Assembly: GCA_934511545.1 (NCBI GenBank)
Contig: CAKSWM010000102.1
Location: 1 to 5,738, forward strand
Length of the DNA stretch: 5,738 bases
DNA from: an uncultured Oscillospiraceae bacterium
Lineage (GTDB): Bacteria > Bacillota > Clostridia > Oscillospirales > Oscillospiraceae
Direction of reading: 5' to 3'
Shown here: one piece after another, positions 1 to 5,738 of the stretch
Layout: each line of letters starts with the position of its first letter
Position numbering within the stretch: the first letter of the stretch is position 1
Translations under genes and position numbers: made by a program
The notes under the pieces: generated by a model
Databases searched by the model: none
Told to the model about the DNA's origin: nothing
The model's input: only the letters and a program-made list of their open reading frames with translations

Positions 1-349
1 GTATGAGGATGCATCCCTTGCGCTGGGCGCAACTCCGGTGGAGACATGGTTCCGTGTTTCCGTTCCGGCCGCCAGAAGCGGTATTGCCGCTGCGGTGGTG
101 CTGGGCGTCGGACGCGCGATCGGCGAAGCCATGGCTGTTATGATGGTGGCGGGTAATGTGGCCAATATGCCCTCTCTGTTCCAGAGCGTCCGCTTTCTGA
201 CAACGGCTGTCGCCAGCGAAATGTCCTATTCCAGCCCCGGCAGCCTGCACCGGCAGGCGCTGTTCTCCATCGCGCTGGTGCTCTTCCTGTTCATCATGCT
301 CATTAATGCAACACTGAACTACTTTTTCAAGCGAAATAAGGAGAAATGA
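1..349 (+). CDS. pstC: PstC, phosphate ABC transporter permease (3' fragment)
   Basis: C-terminal 115 residues of the PstC permease, read in the frame that starts at base 2; the gene begins upstream of the window. PstC pairs with PstA in the cytoplasmic membrane to form the channel of the high-affinity phosphate importer PstSCAB. The fragment opens with the cytoplasmic EAA loop that docks on the ATPase (YEDASLALGAT, then a VP in place of the usual LP). Next comes the highly conserved PstC stretch GRAIGEAMAVMMVAGN within a membrane segment. A last hydrophobic segment (about fragment residues 87-108, ALFSIALVLFLFIMLIN) precedes a basic tail ending KRNKEK. The internal GTG at 38 is not the start, because the conserved family sequence continues in frame before it. 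The stop TGA (347-349) lies in an ATGA next to pstA. The call is secure. Confidence 0.96.
   Translation, partial: YEDASLALGATPVETWFRVSVPAARSGIAAAVVLGVGRAIGEAMAVMMVAGNVANMPSLFQSVRFLTTAVASEMSYSSPGSLHRQALFSIALVLFLFIMLINATLNYFFKRNKEK
338..343 (+). promoter_or_regulatory. pstA ribosome binding site (decides the start)
   Basis: AAGGAG lies only 2 nt before the ATG at 346 but 8 nt before the in-frame ATG at 352. Normal Shine-Dalgarno spacing therefore favours 352 as the pstA start. The site sits inside the last codons of pstC, so pstA is probably translationally coupled to it. Confidence 0.75.
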
Positions 350-351
350 CC

Positions 352-1209
352 ATGCTGGAACAAAAACTGTCTGCCCGACGCAGAGCGTATGTGGGGCTGA
401 TGCGCATTCTTATGTGGATCTGCACGGCTCTGACATGTGCCCTTGTGATATTCCTTATAGTCTATGTGCTCTGGCGGGGTCTGCCCAACATAACATGGGA
501 GTTTTTGTCCACCAGACCGAGTTACCTGTCCGGGACGATAGGTATTCTGCCGGACATACTCAATACGCTGTATATTATTCTGGCCACGCTGGTCATCGTG
601 CTGCCTCTGGGCGTTGGGGCGGCGATATATCTGACAGAGTATGCCAGCAGCAGAAAGCTGGCGGGCATTATCGAATACGCCGCCGAGACTCTGTCCGGCA
701 TTCCGTCGATCATCTATGGACTGGTCGGTATGCTGGTGTTTTCGAATAACATCGGCACCTCCCTGATGGCAGGCGCGCTGACGCTGGTCATCATGAATCT
801 GCCCACCGTCATGCGCACGGCGCAGGAAAGTCTTAAAACGGTCCCGCAGAGCTACCGGGAGGGGGCTTTTGGCCTTGGCGCGGGAAAATGGCGCGTGATA
901 CGCACAGTGGTCCTGCCCGGCTGTGTGGACGGTATCATCACCGGATGCATATTGTCCGTCGGCCGCATTATCGGCGAATCCGCGGCTCTGCTGTTCACCG
1001 CGGGCTTTGCCCATGCCGTTAACGGCCTTTTTGACGGTCTGCGCAGTTCGGGCGCTACATTGACCGTGGCCCTGTATGTATATGCCAAGGATCAGGGCGA
1101 GTTCGGCGTGGCCTTTGCCATCGCCGCCATCCTGATGCTGATGACACTCGTCATCAATCTGGCCGCCTCCCTGGTGGGGAGGTATTTCCGAAGGAGAAGA
1201 AGCCTATGA
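352..1209 (+). CDS. pstA: PstA, phosphate ABC transporter permease
   Basis: Second permease subunit of the PstSCAB phosphate importer, 285 residues from the ATG at 352 (287 from the ATG at 346, which is too close to the ribosome binding site). Counting from 352, about six membrane segments are visible: roughly 18-42, 68-95, 115-131, 138-156, 192-213 and 251-275. The EAA loop that contacts PstB lies at about 170-189 ([20 protein letters not shown]), and the PstA-typical [15 protein letters not shown] follows in the next segment. The N-terminus is basic and cytoplasmic; the C-terminus ends in an arginine cluster (RYFRRRRSL). Length and layout fit Firmicutes PstA. The stop overlaps the pstB start as ATGA (1206-1209). 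Separation from PstC rests on the fragment just upstream matching PstC better and on the usual C-A-B order. Confidence 0.96.
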   Translation: MLEQKLSARRRAYVGLMRILMWICTALTCALVIFLIVYVLWRGLPNITWEFLSTRPSYLSGTIGILPDILNTLYIILATLVIVLPLGVGAAIYLTEYASSRKLAGIIEYAAETLSGIPSIIYGLVGMLVFSNNIGTSLMAGALTLVIMNLPTVMRTAQESLKTVPQSYREGAFGLGAGKWRVIRTVVLPGCVDGIITGCILSVGRIIGESAALLFTAGFAHAVNGLFDGLRSSGATLTVALYVYAKDQGEFGVAFAIAAILMLMTLVINLAASLVGRYFRRRRSL

Positions 1210-1961
1210 ACAACGTTATAACCGTAAAGGATATGAACTTGTGGTACGGCAGCTCGCAGGCTCTGAAAAATGTCAGTATCGATATCCCGGAAAAGAGCAT
1301 CACCGCCCTTATCGGGCCCTCCGGCTGCGGCAAGTCCACTTTTCTGAAAACACTGAACCGGATGAACGACCTTATTCCCGGCGTGAAGATCACGGGAGAC
1401 ATCCGCTATCGCGGTAAGGACATCTTTGCCCCGGATGTGGACGTGAACGAGCTGCGCCGTCAGGTGGGTATGGTGTTCCAGAAACCCAACCCGTTTCCGA
1501 TGAGCATTTATGACAACATCGCCTATGGCCCGAGAACACACGGTGTTACCGGCCGTGCCAAGCTGGATGATATCGTGGAGCGCTCTCTGCGCAGCGCGGC
1601 CATCTGGGACGAGGTCAAGGACCGGCTGAAGAAAAACGCGCTGGGACTGTCCGGCGGCCAGCAGCAGAGACTCTGTATCGCGCGTGCACTCGCCGTGGAG
1701 CCGGAGGTGCTGCTGATGGACGAACCCACGAGTGCGCTGGACCCGATATCCACATCCAAGATCGAAGAGCTTGCAATGCAGCTCAAGGAAAAGTATACTA
1801 TCGTTATAGTCACTCACAACATGCAGCAGGCTGTCCGCATTTCCGATAACACAGCATTCTTCCTTTTGGGCGAACTGATAGAATACGGCAATACGGAAAA
1901 GCTTTTTGCACATCCCGGGGATAAACGGACCGAGGATTACATCACGGGGAGGTTTGGATGA
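1206..1961 (+). CDS. pstB: PstB, phosphate-importing ABC ATPase
   Basis: Cytoplasmic ATPase (251 residues) that powers phosphate import through PstC-PstA. All ABC motifs are intact: Walker [10 protein letters not shown] (37-45), Q-loop Gln92 in [18 protein letters not shown], signature LSGGQ (148-152), Walker B VLLMDEP (168-174, catalytic Glu173), D-loop SALD (176-179) and switch His204 in VTHNMQQA. The [17 protein letters not shown] stretch and the C-terminal [10 protein letters not shown] are hallmarks of PstB over other ABC ATPases, and about 250 residues is the usual length. A ribosome binding site AAGGAG (1191-1196) lies 9 nt before the ATG. The start overlaps the pstA stop and the stop overlaps the phoU start, both as ATGA. 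In E. coli, PstB also takes part in phosphate signalling to PhoR together with PhoU; here that role is inferred from family and gene order. Confidence 0.98.
   Translation: MNNVITVKDMNLWYGSSQALKNVSIDIPEKSITALIGPSGCGKSTFLKTLNRMNDLIPGVKITGDIRYRGKDIFAPDVDVNELRRQVGMVFQKPNPFPMSIYDNIAYGPRTHGVTGRAKLDDIVERSLRSAAIWDEVKDRLKKNALGLSGGQQQRLCIARALAVEPEVLLMDEPTSALDPISTSKIEELAMQLKEKYTIVIVTHNMQQAVRISDNTAFFLLGELIEYGNTEKLFAHPGDKRTEDYITGRFG
1946..1952 (+). promoter_or_regulatory. phoU ribosome binding site
   Basis: GGGGAGG within the last codons of pstB. It lies 5 nt before the ATG at 1958 and 8 nt before the next in-frame ATG at 1961, so either Met can start PhoU. The two choices differ by one residue. Confidence 0.65.
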
Positions 1962-2608
1962 TGAGAAGCAGATTCGACGAACAGCTTGCACGCCTGAACA
2001 CGGAACTGATAGAAATGGGCGCCATGTGCGAGGAAGTGATCGCCCTCGCCGCGAAGGCGCTGATGGAGGGGGATACGGCGCTTGCGGCCGGTATACCGCC
2101 GCGTGACGTGGAGATCGACCGCATGGAGCGGGACATAGAGTCGATGTGTCTCAAGCTCCTTTTGCAGCAGCAGCCTGTGGCCCGGGACCTGCGCCAGATA
2201 TCCGCTGCGCTGAAAATGATAACGGATATGGAGCGCATCGGCGACCAGGCCGCGGATATAGCGGAGATAATAACCTTTATGAACGGCCGGTCGGGAGAAG
2301 AGTGCGGCTATATCGGCGAGATGGCCAGAGCCACGATCAGAATGGTCACCGGAAGCGTTGACGCATATGTCAAGCAGGATACCGGACTTGCCGTATCCGT
2401 AATATCTCATGATGATGTTGTGGATGACTATTTTACAAAGGTTAAAAGCGCGCTGATCGGGCTTATAGCAAAGGACCCTTCGGACGGAGAATATGCGCTT
2501 GACCTTCTGATGATCGCAAAATACTTTGAACGTATCGGAGACCACGCGGTGAACATTGCGGAATGGGTGGTGTTTTCCGTGACCGGCGTTCATAACGGGG
2601 AGGGATAA
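1958..2608 (+). CDS. phoU: PhoU, phosphate signalling regulator
   Basis: Cytoplasmic all-helical adaptor of 216 residues that in characterised bacteria keeps PhoR in its phosphatase state when phosphate is plentiful and restrains PstSCAB activity. The sequence shows the two tandem PhoU repeats of the family, each closing on the metal-binding E-x-x-x-D signature: [12 protein letters not shown] (ERIGD at 92-96) and [13 protein letters not shown] (ERIGD at 191-195). The first repeat also has the typical stretch [20 protein letters not shown] (71-90). Length fits the family (about 215-235). ATG 1958 shares ATGA with the pstB stop; ATG 1961 is an equally good start. The next gene begins 3 nt after the stop, so PhoU lies between the transporter and the two-component system it is thought to link. 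Confidence 0.97.
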   Translation: MMRSRFDEQLARLNTELIEMGAMCEEVIALAAKALMEGDTALAAGIPPRDVEIDRMERDIESMCLKLLLQQQPVARDLRQISAALKMITDMERIGDQAADIAEIITFMNGRSGEECGYIGEMARATIRMVTGSVDAYVKQDTGLAVSVISHDDVVDDYFTKVKSALIGLIAKDPSDGEYALDLLMIAKYFERIGDHAVNIAEWVVFSVTGVHNGEG

Positions 2609-2611
2609 CAG

Positions 2612-3286
2612 ATGATCTGGTGTGTTGAGGACGACGCCAGCATCCGTGATATTGAGGTTTATACGCTTACATCCATGGGCTATGAGGCCAAAGGCTTTTC
2701 CGACGGCTCGGAGCTTCGCGCGGCTCTCAGGGAGGAGAAGCCGGAACTTATCATACTCGACGTCATGCTTCCGGGAGAAGACGGCGTTGAGATACTGAAG
2801 TTCCTGAAAAGCGATCCGGCCATGTGTGATATCCCGGTCATCATGGCAACGGCAAAGGGAATGGAGTATGACAAAATACAAAGTCTGGATCTTGGCGCGG
2901 ATGATTATCTCGTAAAGCCCTTCGGCATGATGGAGATGGTCTCGCGCGTTAAGGCCGTTCTGCGCCGCTGCAAGCCCGCACAGGTCCAGCATCTGCTGAA
3001 GGCGGGCGGACTTGTCCTGAACCTCGATGAGCACACTGTCTCCGCGGACGGAAAGCGCATCACTCTTACATATAAGGAATATGAGCTTCTTCGCCTGTTC
3101 CTGTCCCACCCGGGCATCGCGTTCACGCGAGACCAGCTTTTCAATGAGATATGGGGTGCGGACTATGTAGGAGAAACCAGGACCGTTGATATGCACATAC
3201 GCACGCTCCGGCAAAAGCTCGGAGAATATGCCGGGATGATAGAAACCATACGCGGAGTGGGGTACAGGCTGGAGGCGGAGACATGA
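2612..3286 (+). CDS. phoB: PhoB/PhoP-type response regulator (OmpR family)
   Basis: DNA-binding response regulator of 224 residues. The receiver domain (about 1-118) has the acidic pocket Glu6-Asp7-Asp8, phospho-acceptor Asp50 in IILDVMLPGEDG, switch Thr80, Tyr99 and conserved Lys102 in DDYLVKPF. The winged-helix domain (about 130-222) carries the recognition helix TVDMHIRTLRQKL (191-203) and the wing motif RGVGYRL (214-220), as in PhoB. The family binds 11-bp-spaced direct repeats (Pho boxes) and activates phosphate-starvation genes. A ribosome binding site GGGGAGGG (2597-2604) lies 7 nt before the ATG, and the gap from phoU is 3 nt. The stop overlaps the kinase start as ATGA. The Pho role rests mainly on its place after pstCAB-phoU and before a PhoR-like kinase; Firmicutes usage would call it PhoP. 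The receiver and OmpR-family assignment is certain; the exact symbol is less so. Confidence 0.93.
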   Translation: MIWCVEDDASIRDIEVYTLTSMGYEAKGFSDGSELRAALREEKPELIILDVMLPGEDGVEILKFLKSDPAMCDIPVIMATAKGMEYDKIQSLDLGADDYLVKPFGMMEMVSRVKAVLRRCKPAQVQHLLKAGGLVLNLDEHTVSADGKRITLTYKEYELLRLFLSHPGIAFTRDQLFNEIWGADYVGETRTVDMHIRTLRQKLGEYAGMIETIRGVGYRLEAET

Positions 3287-4944
3287 CAAAGAAAATTTTT
3301 CAGGCTATCATGATCGCGGCCGGAACCGTTCTTCTGGCGAGTCTGGTCATAATCCTTGGCTGCCTGTATGATTATTTCGGCAATGTACAGGAGCGCCAGC
3401 TGGAGGACGAGCTCAGTCTTGCGGCGGCTGCGGTGGAGGAGAACGGGCTTGAGTATCTTGAAGGTATCAGCTCGGACAGATACCGCCTGACATGGCTTGC
3501 GGAAAACGGCGATATACTGTATGACACACAGGCCGACGGCCAGAGCATGGAAAACCATGCCGACCGCGAGGAGATAATTGAGGCGATGCAGAGCGGGACC
3601 GGTCACAGCTCGCGGTATTCGTCAACACTTCTTGAAAAAACGGTCTACTGCGCAAAAAAACTCGGCGACGGCACGATCCTTCGCATTTCCGTGAGCCGCG
3701 CCACAGTAGGCGTTATTCTTCTGGGTATGCTCCAGCCGTTTTTCATCGTCCTGATAGTTGCGCTTATACTGGCCGACATATTGGCAAGCGGTATTTCAAG
3801 GCGCATTGTCGCGCCGCTTAACCGGCTTGACCTTGAAAAGCCGCTTGAAAATGACACATATGACGAGTTGGCGCCTCTGCTCGGGCGCATAAACCAGCAG
3901 CACAGCCAGATAGACCAGCAGCTGAAGATCCTCCAGCGCAAGAATGACGAATTTGCGCAGGTGACTGGCAACATGAAGGAAAGCCTTGTCCTGCTCAATG
4001 AAAAGGGCGTCATTCTCAGCATAAATCCGGCGGCACAAAAGCTCTTCGGGACGGACCGCTTCTGCGTCGGCGAGGATTTCCTGACGATAGACCGCAGCAC
4101 CGACATGAGGCTTGCGATACAGAGCGCGATGTCCGGCGGCCACAGCGAGATACGAACGGAACGCGGCGGAAAGACGTATCAGTTTGATATAAGCAGGATC
4201 GAGTCCGACGGAGCGCTTGCCGGAGCCGTGCTTCTGGCCTTTGATATAACCGAACAGGCCTTTGCGGAGAACATCCGCCGTGAGTTCACCGCAAACGTAT
4301 CCCACGAGCTCAAGACGCCGCTGCAATCTATCATGGGAAGCGCGGAGCTGATCGAAAACGGGCTTGTCAAGAAGGAGGATATGCCGCGGTTTATTGGACA
4401 CATACGCACTGAGGCTGCGCGGCTGGTATCTCTCATAGACGATATAATCAGGCTTTCACAGCTGGACGAGGGCTGCGCGATGCAGCGCGAGAGCGTCGAT
4501 CTGTACGACACGGCTGCCGGTGCTGCCGAAGCGCTCAAAGGCGCCGCTGATGCGGCAAAGGTGAAGGTCACCGTGTCGGGCGAGAGCGTTGTCATAAACG
4601 GCGTTCCCTCTCTTTTGTCGGAGATCATTTACAACCTCTGCGACAACGCCATAAAGTATAATACCGAGGGCGGCTCCGTGGACATTACGGTTTCCGAAAA
4701 GGATAACGAAGCGGTCGTAACGGTCAGCGACACGGGAATCGGCATACCGGCTGAACATCAGACGCGTGTGTTTGAGCGGTTCTACCGCGTTGACAAGAGC
4801 CATTCAAAGAGTTCCGGCGGGACCGGTCTTGGCCTGTCCATAGTCAAGCATGCCGTGCAGTACCACAACGGAAGGATAACGCTTGAAAGCGAGCCCGGAA
4901 ACGGCACCACAATAACGGTCGCTTTTCCGATGGAACAGAAATAA
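3283..4944 (+). CDS. phoR: PhoR-type phosphate sensor histidine kinase
   Basis: Membrane sensor kinase of 553 residues, probable partner of the response regulator whose stop it overlaps (ATGA, 3283-3286; GGAGG at 3271-3275). Order: membrane segment 1 (about 6-29); extracytoplasmic domain (30-140) with the Cache-like pattern RLTWLAENGDILYD (68-81), MENHADREEI (89-98) and RYSSTLLEKTVYCAKKL (111-127); membrane segment 2 (142-169); a degenerate HAMP-like and coiled linker rich in Gln (170-222); PAS domain (about 223-325). HisKA follows with phospho-acceptor His341 in FTANVSHELKTPL; its E-x-x-T (Glu342, Thr345) suggests phosphatase activity too. The HATPase domain has the N box NLCDNAIKYN (451-460), G1 DTGIGI (483-488), F box FERFYR (497-502) and G2 GGTGLGLSIVKH (512-523). 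All catalytic motifs are intact. In E. coli PhoR the PAS domain receives the PhoU/PstB signal, which fits the neighbours here. Phosphate as the signal is inferred from context. Confidence 0.94.
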   Translation: MTKKIFQAIMIAAGTVLLASLVIILGCLYDYFGNVQERQLEDELSLAAAAVEENGLEYLEGISSDRYRLTWLAENGDILYDTQADGQSMENHADREEIIEAMQSGTGHSSRYSSTLLEKTVYCAKKLGDGTILRISVSRATVGVILLGMLQPFFIVLIVALILADILASGISRRIVAPLNRLDLEKPLENDTYDELAPLLGRINQQHSQIDQQLKILQRKNDEFAQVTGNMKESLVLLNEKGVILSINPAAQKLFGTDRFCVGEDFLTIDRSTDMRLAIQSAMSGGHSEIRTERGGKTYQFDISRIESDGALAGAVLLAFDITEQAFAENIRREFTANVSHELKTPLQSIMGSAELIENGLVKKEDMPRFIGHIRTEAARLVSLIDDIIRLSQLDEGCAMQRESVDLYDTAAGAAEALKGAADAAKVKVTVSGESVVINGVPSLLSEIIYNLCDNAIKYNTEGGSVDITVSEKDNEAVVTVSDTGIGIPAEHQTRVFERFYRVDKSHSKSSGGTGLGLSIVKHAVQYHNGRITLESEPGNGTTITVAFPMEQK

Positions 4945-4950
4945 AGCCGA

Positions 4951-4996
4951 GGGTGGAGAAGCATCTGTACACAGATGCTTCTCCACCCCTTTGTTT
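4951..4996 (+). terminator. Rho-independent terminator of the pst-pho operon
   Basis: A perfect 18-bp inverted repeat, GGGTGGAGAAGCATCTGT (4951-4968) against ACAGATGCTTCTCCACCC (4971-4988), is separated by 2 nt. Opening the last pair gives a 17-bp hairpin with a TACA tetraloop. The tail is CTTTGTTT (4989-4996). It begins 6 nt after the phoR stop codon, so it should end the operon transcript. The minus strand past the stem reads TCGGCTTTATTT, so weaker termination of leftward transcripts is possible. Confidence 0.93.
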
Positions 4997-5021
4997 ACAC
5001 GGAATTAACAAAAAATTTACC
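4994..5021 (+). promoter_or_regulatory. Putative Pho box: three 11-bp-spaced TTNAC repeats
   Basis: Three direct hexamers with exact 11-bp period: TTTACA (4994-4999), TTAACA (5005-5010) and TTTACC (5016-5021), each separated by 5 nt. The known PhoP site in Bacillus is a run of TT(A/T/C)ACA repeats about 11 bp apart, and PhoB boxes in E. coli also repeat every 11 bp. The first two hexamers match exactly; the third differs at the last base. The array lies between the phoR terminator and the phosphatase gene and points towards that gene. A fourth repeat is not evident at 5027 or at 4983. The first repeat overlaps the terminator's T-rich tail. Regulation by the PhoB/PhoP of this window is an inference. 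Confidence 0.66.
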
Positions 5022-5043
5022 TGATATGGGTTTTTGCCGACGG

Positions 5044-5072
5044 CAGACAGAGATACAATTATATTGTATAAA
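5044..5072 (+). promoter_or_regulatory. Candidate promoter with palindromic operator-like site
   Basis: ATACAATTATATTGTAT (5053-5069) is a perfect 7-bp inverted repeat around TAT. It overlaps two -10 candidates. TATAAA (5067-5072) stands 17 nt from CAGACA (5044-5049, 4 of 6 to TTGACA), but would leave a leader of only about 14 nt. TACAAT (5054-5059) lacks a good -35 at 17 nt, which would suit an activator-dependent promoter; the Pho-box-like repeats would then sit at about -72 to -45. The exact start site cannot be fixed from sequence. The palindrome may be a repressor site or only AT-rich promoter sequence. Confidence 0.45.
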
Positions 5073-5080
5073 AGGACGAG

Positions 5081-5086
5081 AGGAGG
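5081..5086 (+). promoter_or_regulatory. Ribosome binding site of the HAD phosphatase gene
   Basis: AGGAGG lies 6 nt before the ATG at 5093. It is a full-strength Shine-Dalgarno sequence and fixes the start of the downstream gene. Confidence 0.85.
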
Positions 5087-5092
5087 AATAAT

Positions 5093-5738
5093 ATGGAGCA
5101 ATTGAGAAATAAACAGGGCTTTATCTGCGATATGGACGGAGTCATATATCACGGAAACCGGCTGCTGCCCGGAGTCAGGGAATTTGTCGAGTGGCTGTAC
5201 AGTGAAAATAAGAACTTTCTGTTTCTGACGAACTCATCCGAGCGCTCACCGAAGGAACTCCAGCAGAAGCTCGCCCGAATGGGCCTGGAGGTGGACGAAA
5301 GCCACTTTTACACGAGCGCGCTGGCAACGGCAAAGTTTATCAGCAGCCAGTGCCCGAACGGAAGCGCCTATGTGATCGGCGGCGCGGGCCTCATAATGGC
5401 GCTGCATGATGCGGGGATAACGATGAACGACGTTGACCCCGACTATGTCATCATCGGCGAAGGAAATTCCTATAACTACGAGAACATACTCAGGGCTGTC
5501 CGGCTGGTCATGAGAGGCGCAAAGCTCATCGGCACAAACAGTGACCTGACCGGCCCTACCGAGGATGGCATAATCCCGGCATGCCGCGCGATGATAGCGC
5601 CGATCGAGATGGCAACGGGGCAGTCGGCATATTTTGTCGGAAAGCCGAATCCTCTTATGATGCGGACCGGACTGCGCATACTGGATGTCCATTCGGAGGA
5701 CGCCGTAATGATCGGCGATCGCATGGATACGGATATAG
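5093..5738 (+). CDS. NagD-like HAD-IIA family phosphatase (5' part, runs off window)
   Basis: First 215 residues of a HAD-superfamily phosphatase of the NagD/HAD-IIA group; the 3' end lies beyond the window. Motif I is CDMDGVIYHG (nucleophile Asp13, acid/base Asp15), motif II is LTNSS (Thr46), the motif III lysine is Lys184 in VGKPNP, and motif IV is GDRMDTDI (208-215, Asp209 and Asp214). Between motifs II and III sits the alpha/beta cap typical of HAD-IIA, with NagD-like stretches FYTSALATAKF (72-82), DVDPDYVIIGEG (113-124) and GTNSD (147-151). E. coli NagD is a cytoplasmic nucleotide (UMP) phosphatase of about 250 residues; the substrate here cannot be read from sequence. There is no signal peptide, so it should act on internal phosphoesters. 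It has its own promoter region after the phoR terminator, with Pho-box-like repeats upstream, suggesting phosphate-responsive expression. Confidence 0.92.
   Translation, partial: MEQLRNKQGFICDMDGVIYHGNRLLPGVREFVEWLYSENKNFLFLTNSSERSPKELQQKLARMGLEVDESHFYTSALATAKFISSQCPNGSAYVIGGAGLIMALHDAGITMNDVDPDYVIIGEGNSYNYENILRAVRLVMRGAKLIGTNSDLTGPTEDGIIPACRAMIAPIEMATGQSAYFVGKPNPLMMRTGLRILDVHSEDAVMIGDRMDTDI

Noticed and set aside
414..749. Plus-strand 111-codon frame inside pstA
   Set aside because: Alternative frame of a membrane protein gene with clear permease sequence; the translation is Cys/His/Arg/Gly-rich and unlike a real protein.
319..1991. Minus-strand open frames of 231 and 299 codons (319-1014 and 1092-1991)
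   Set aside because: Both are antisense to pstA and pstB, with low-complexity composition and no domain or plausible ribosome binding site.
2432..2447. TTTACA followed by TTAAAA, another Pho-box-like pair
   Set aside because: It lies inside phoU coding sequence, has 10-bp rather than 11-bp period, the second hexamer does not match, and no gene start lies within about 160 nt.
2609..2611. Possible separate promoter for phoB-phoR
   Set aside because: Only 3 nt separate phoU and phoB, and I see no convincing -35/-10 pair in the last part of phoU; an internal start cannot be excluded but is not supported.
1937..3289. 450-codon open frame on the minus strand across phoU and phoB
   Set aside because: It lies antisense to two genes with complete family motifs, has no recognisable domain, and is rich in His, Arg, Cys and Leu, as expected of a reverse-complement shadow in GC-rich coding DNA.
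3635..3660. A6 and A7 runs in phoR as possible slippage sites
   Set aside because: They encode Glu-Lys and Lys-Lys in a conserved stretch, the frame continues intact, and neither run is long enough or paired with a structure to suggest programmed frameshifting.
3796..4401. 201-codon minus-strand frame inside phoR
   Set aside because: Overlaps the linker, PAS and HisKA coding region, whose + strand translation is fully conserved; no independent support.
4951..4988. Inverted repeat as a mobile-element end or repeated extragenic palindrome
   Set aside because: Its place just after a stop codon, short loop and T-rich tail fit an intrinsic terminator, and no second copy or transposase is present in the window.

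Overview
The window looks like chromosomal DNA from a moderately GC-rich (mid-50s percent by eye) Gram-positive anaerobe, most likely a member of the Clostridia in the Oscillospirales/Ruminococcaceae area. The grounds are strong purine-rich ribosome binding sites (AAGGAG, GGGGAGG, AGGAGG), frequent AUA isoleucine codons despite the GC content, a response regulator beginning MIWCVEDD, and a PhoR with a Firmicutes-type extracytoplasmic sensor. The lineage is inferred from style only, not from a search.

Layout: all genes are on the + strand. Positions 1-4944 hold the distal part of a phosphate-uptake and phosphate-sensing operon: the 3' end of pstC, then pstA, pstB, phoU, a PhoB/PhoP-type response regulator and a PhoR-type histidine kinase. 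The genes are packed with no real gaps, and most junctions are ATGA overlaps. A strong Rho-independent terminator (18-bp perfect inverted repeat, then a T-rich tail) lies 6 nt after phoR. The 148-bp intergenic region that follows holds three 11-bp-spaced TTNAC-type hexamers resembling a PhoP (Pho) box, then a 17-nt palindrome overlapping candidate -10 elements, then an AGGAGG ribosome binding site. It leads into a NagD-like HAD phosphatase gene that runs off the end of the window.

How the parts fit: PstC and PstA form the membrane channel and PstB the ATPase of the high-affinity phosphate importer (PstS would lie upstream, outside the window). PhoU couples transporter status to the PhoR kinase, which phosphorylates the response regulator when phosphate is scarce. 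Having transporter, PhoU and two-component system in one transcript is a compact version of the Pho circuit. The Pho-box-like repeats just past the terminator suggest that the same regulator also controls the downstream phosphatase, which would release phosphate from nucleotides or other organic phosphates. That link is the most interesting observation here. The rest is a well-conserved known system, and I see no mobile element, CRISPR array, tRNA/rRNA or undescribed gene system.
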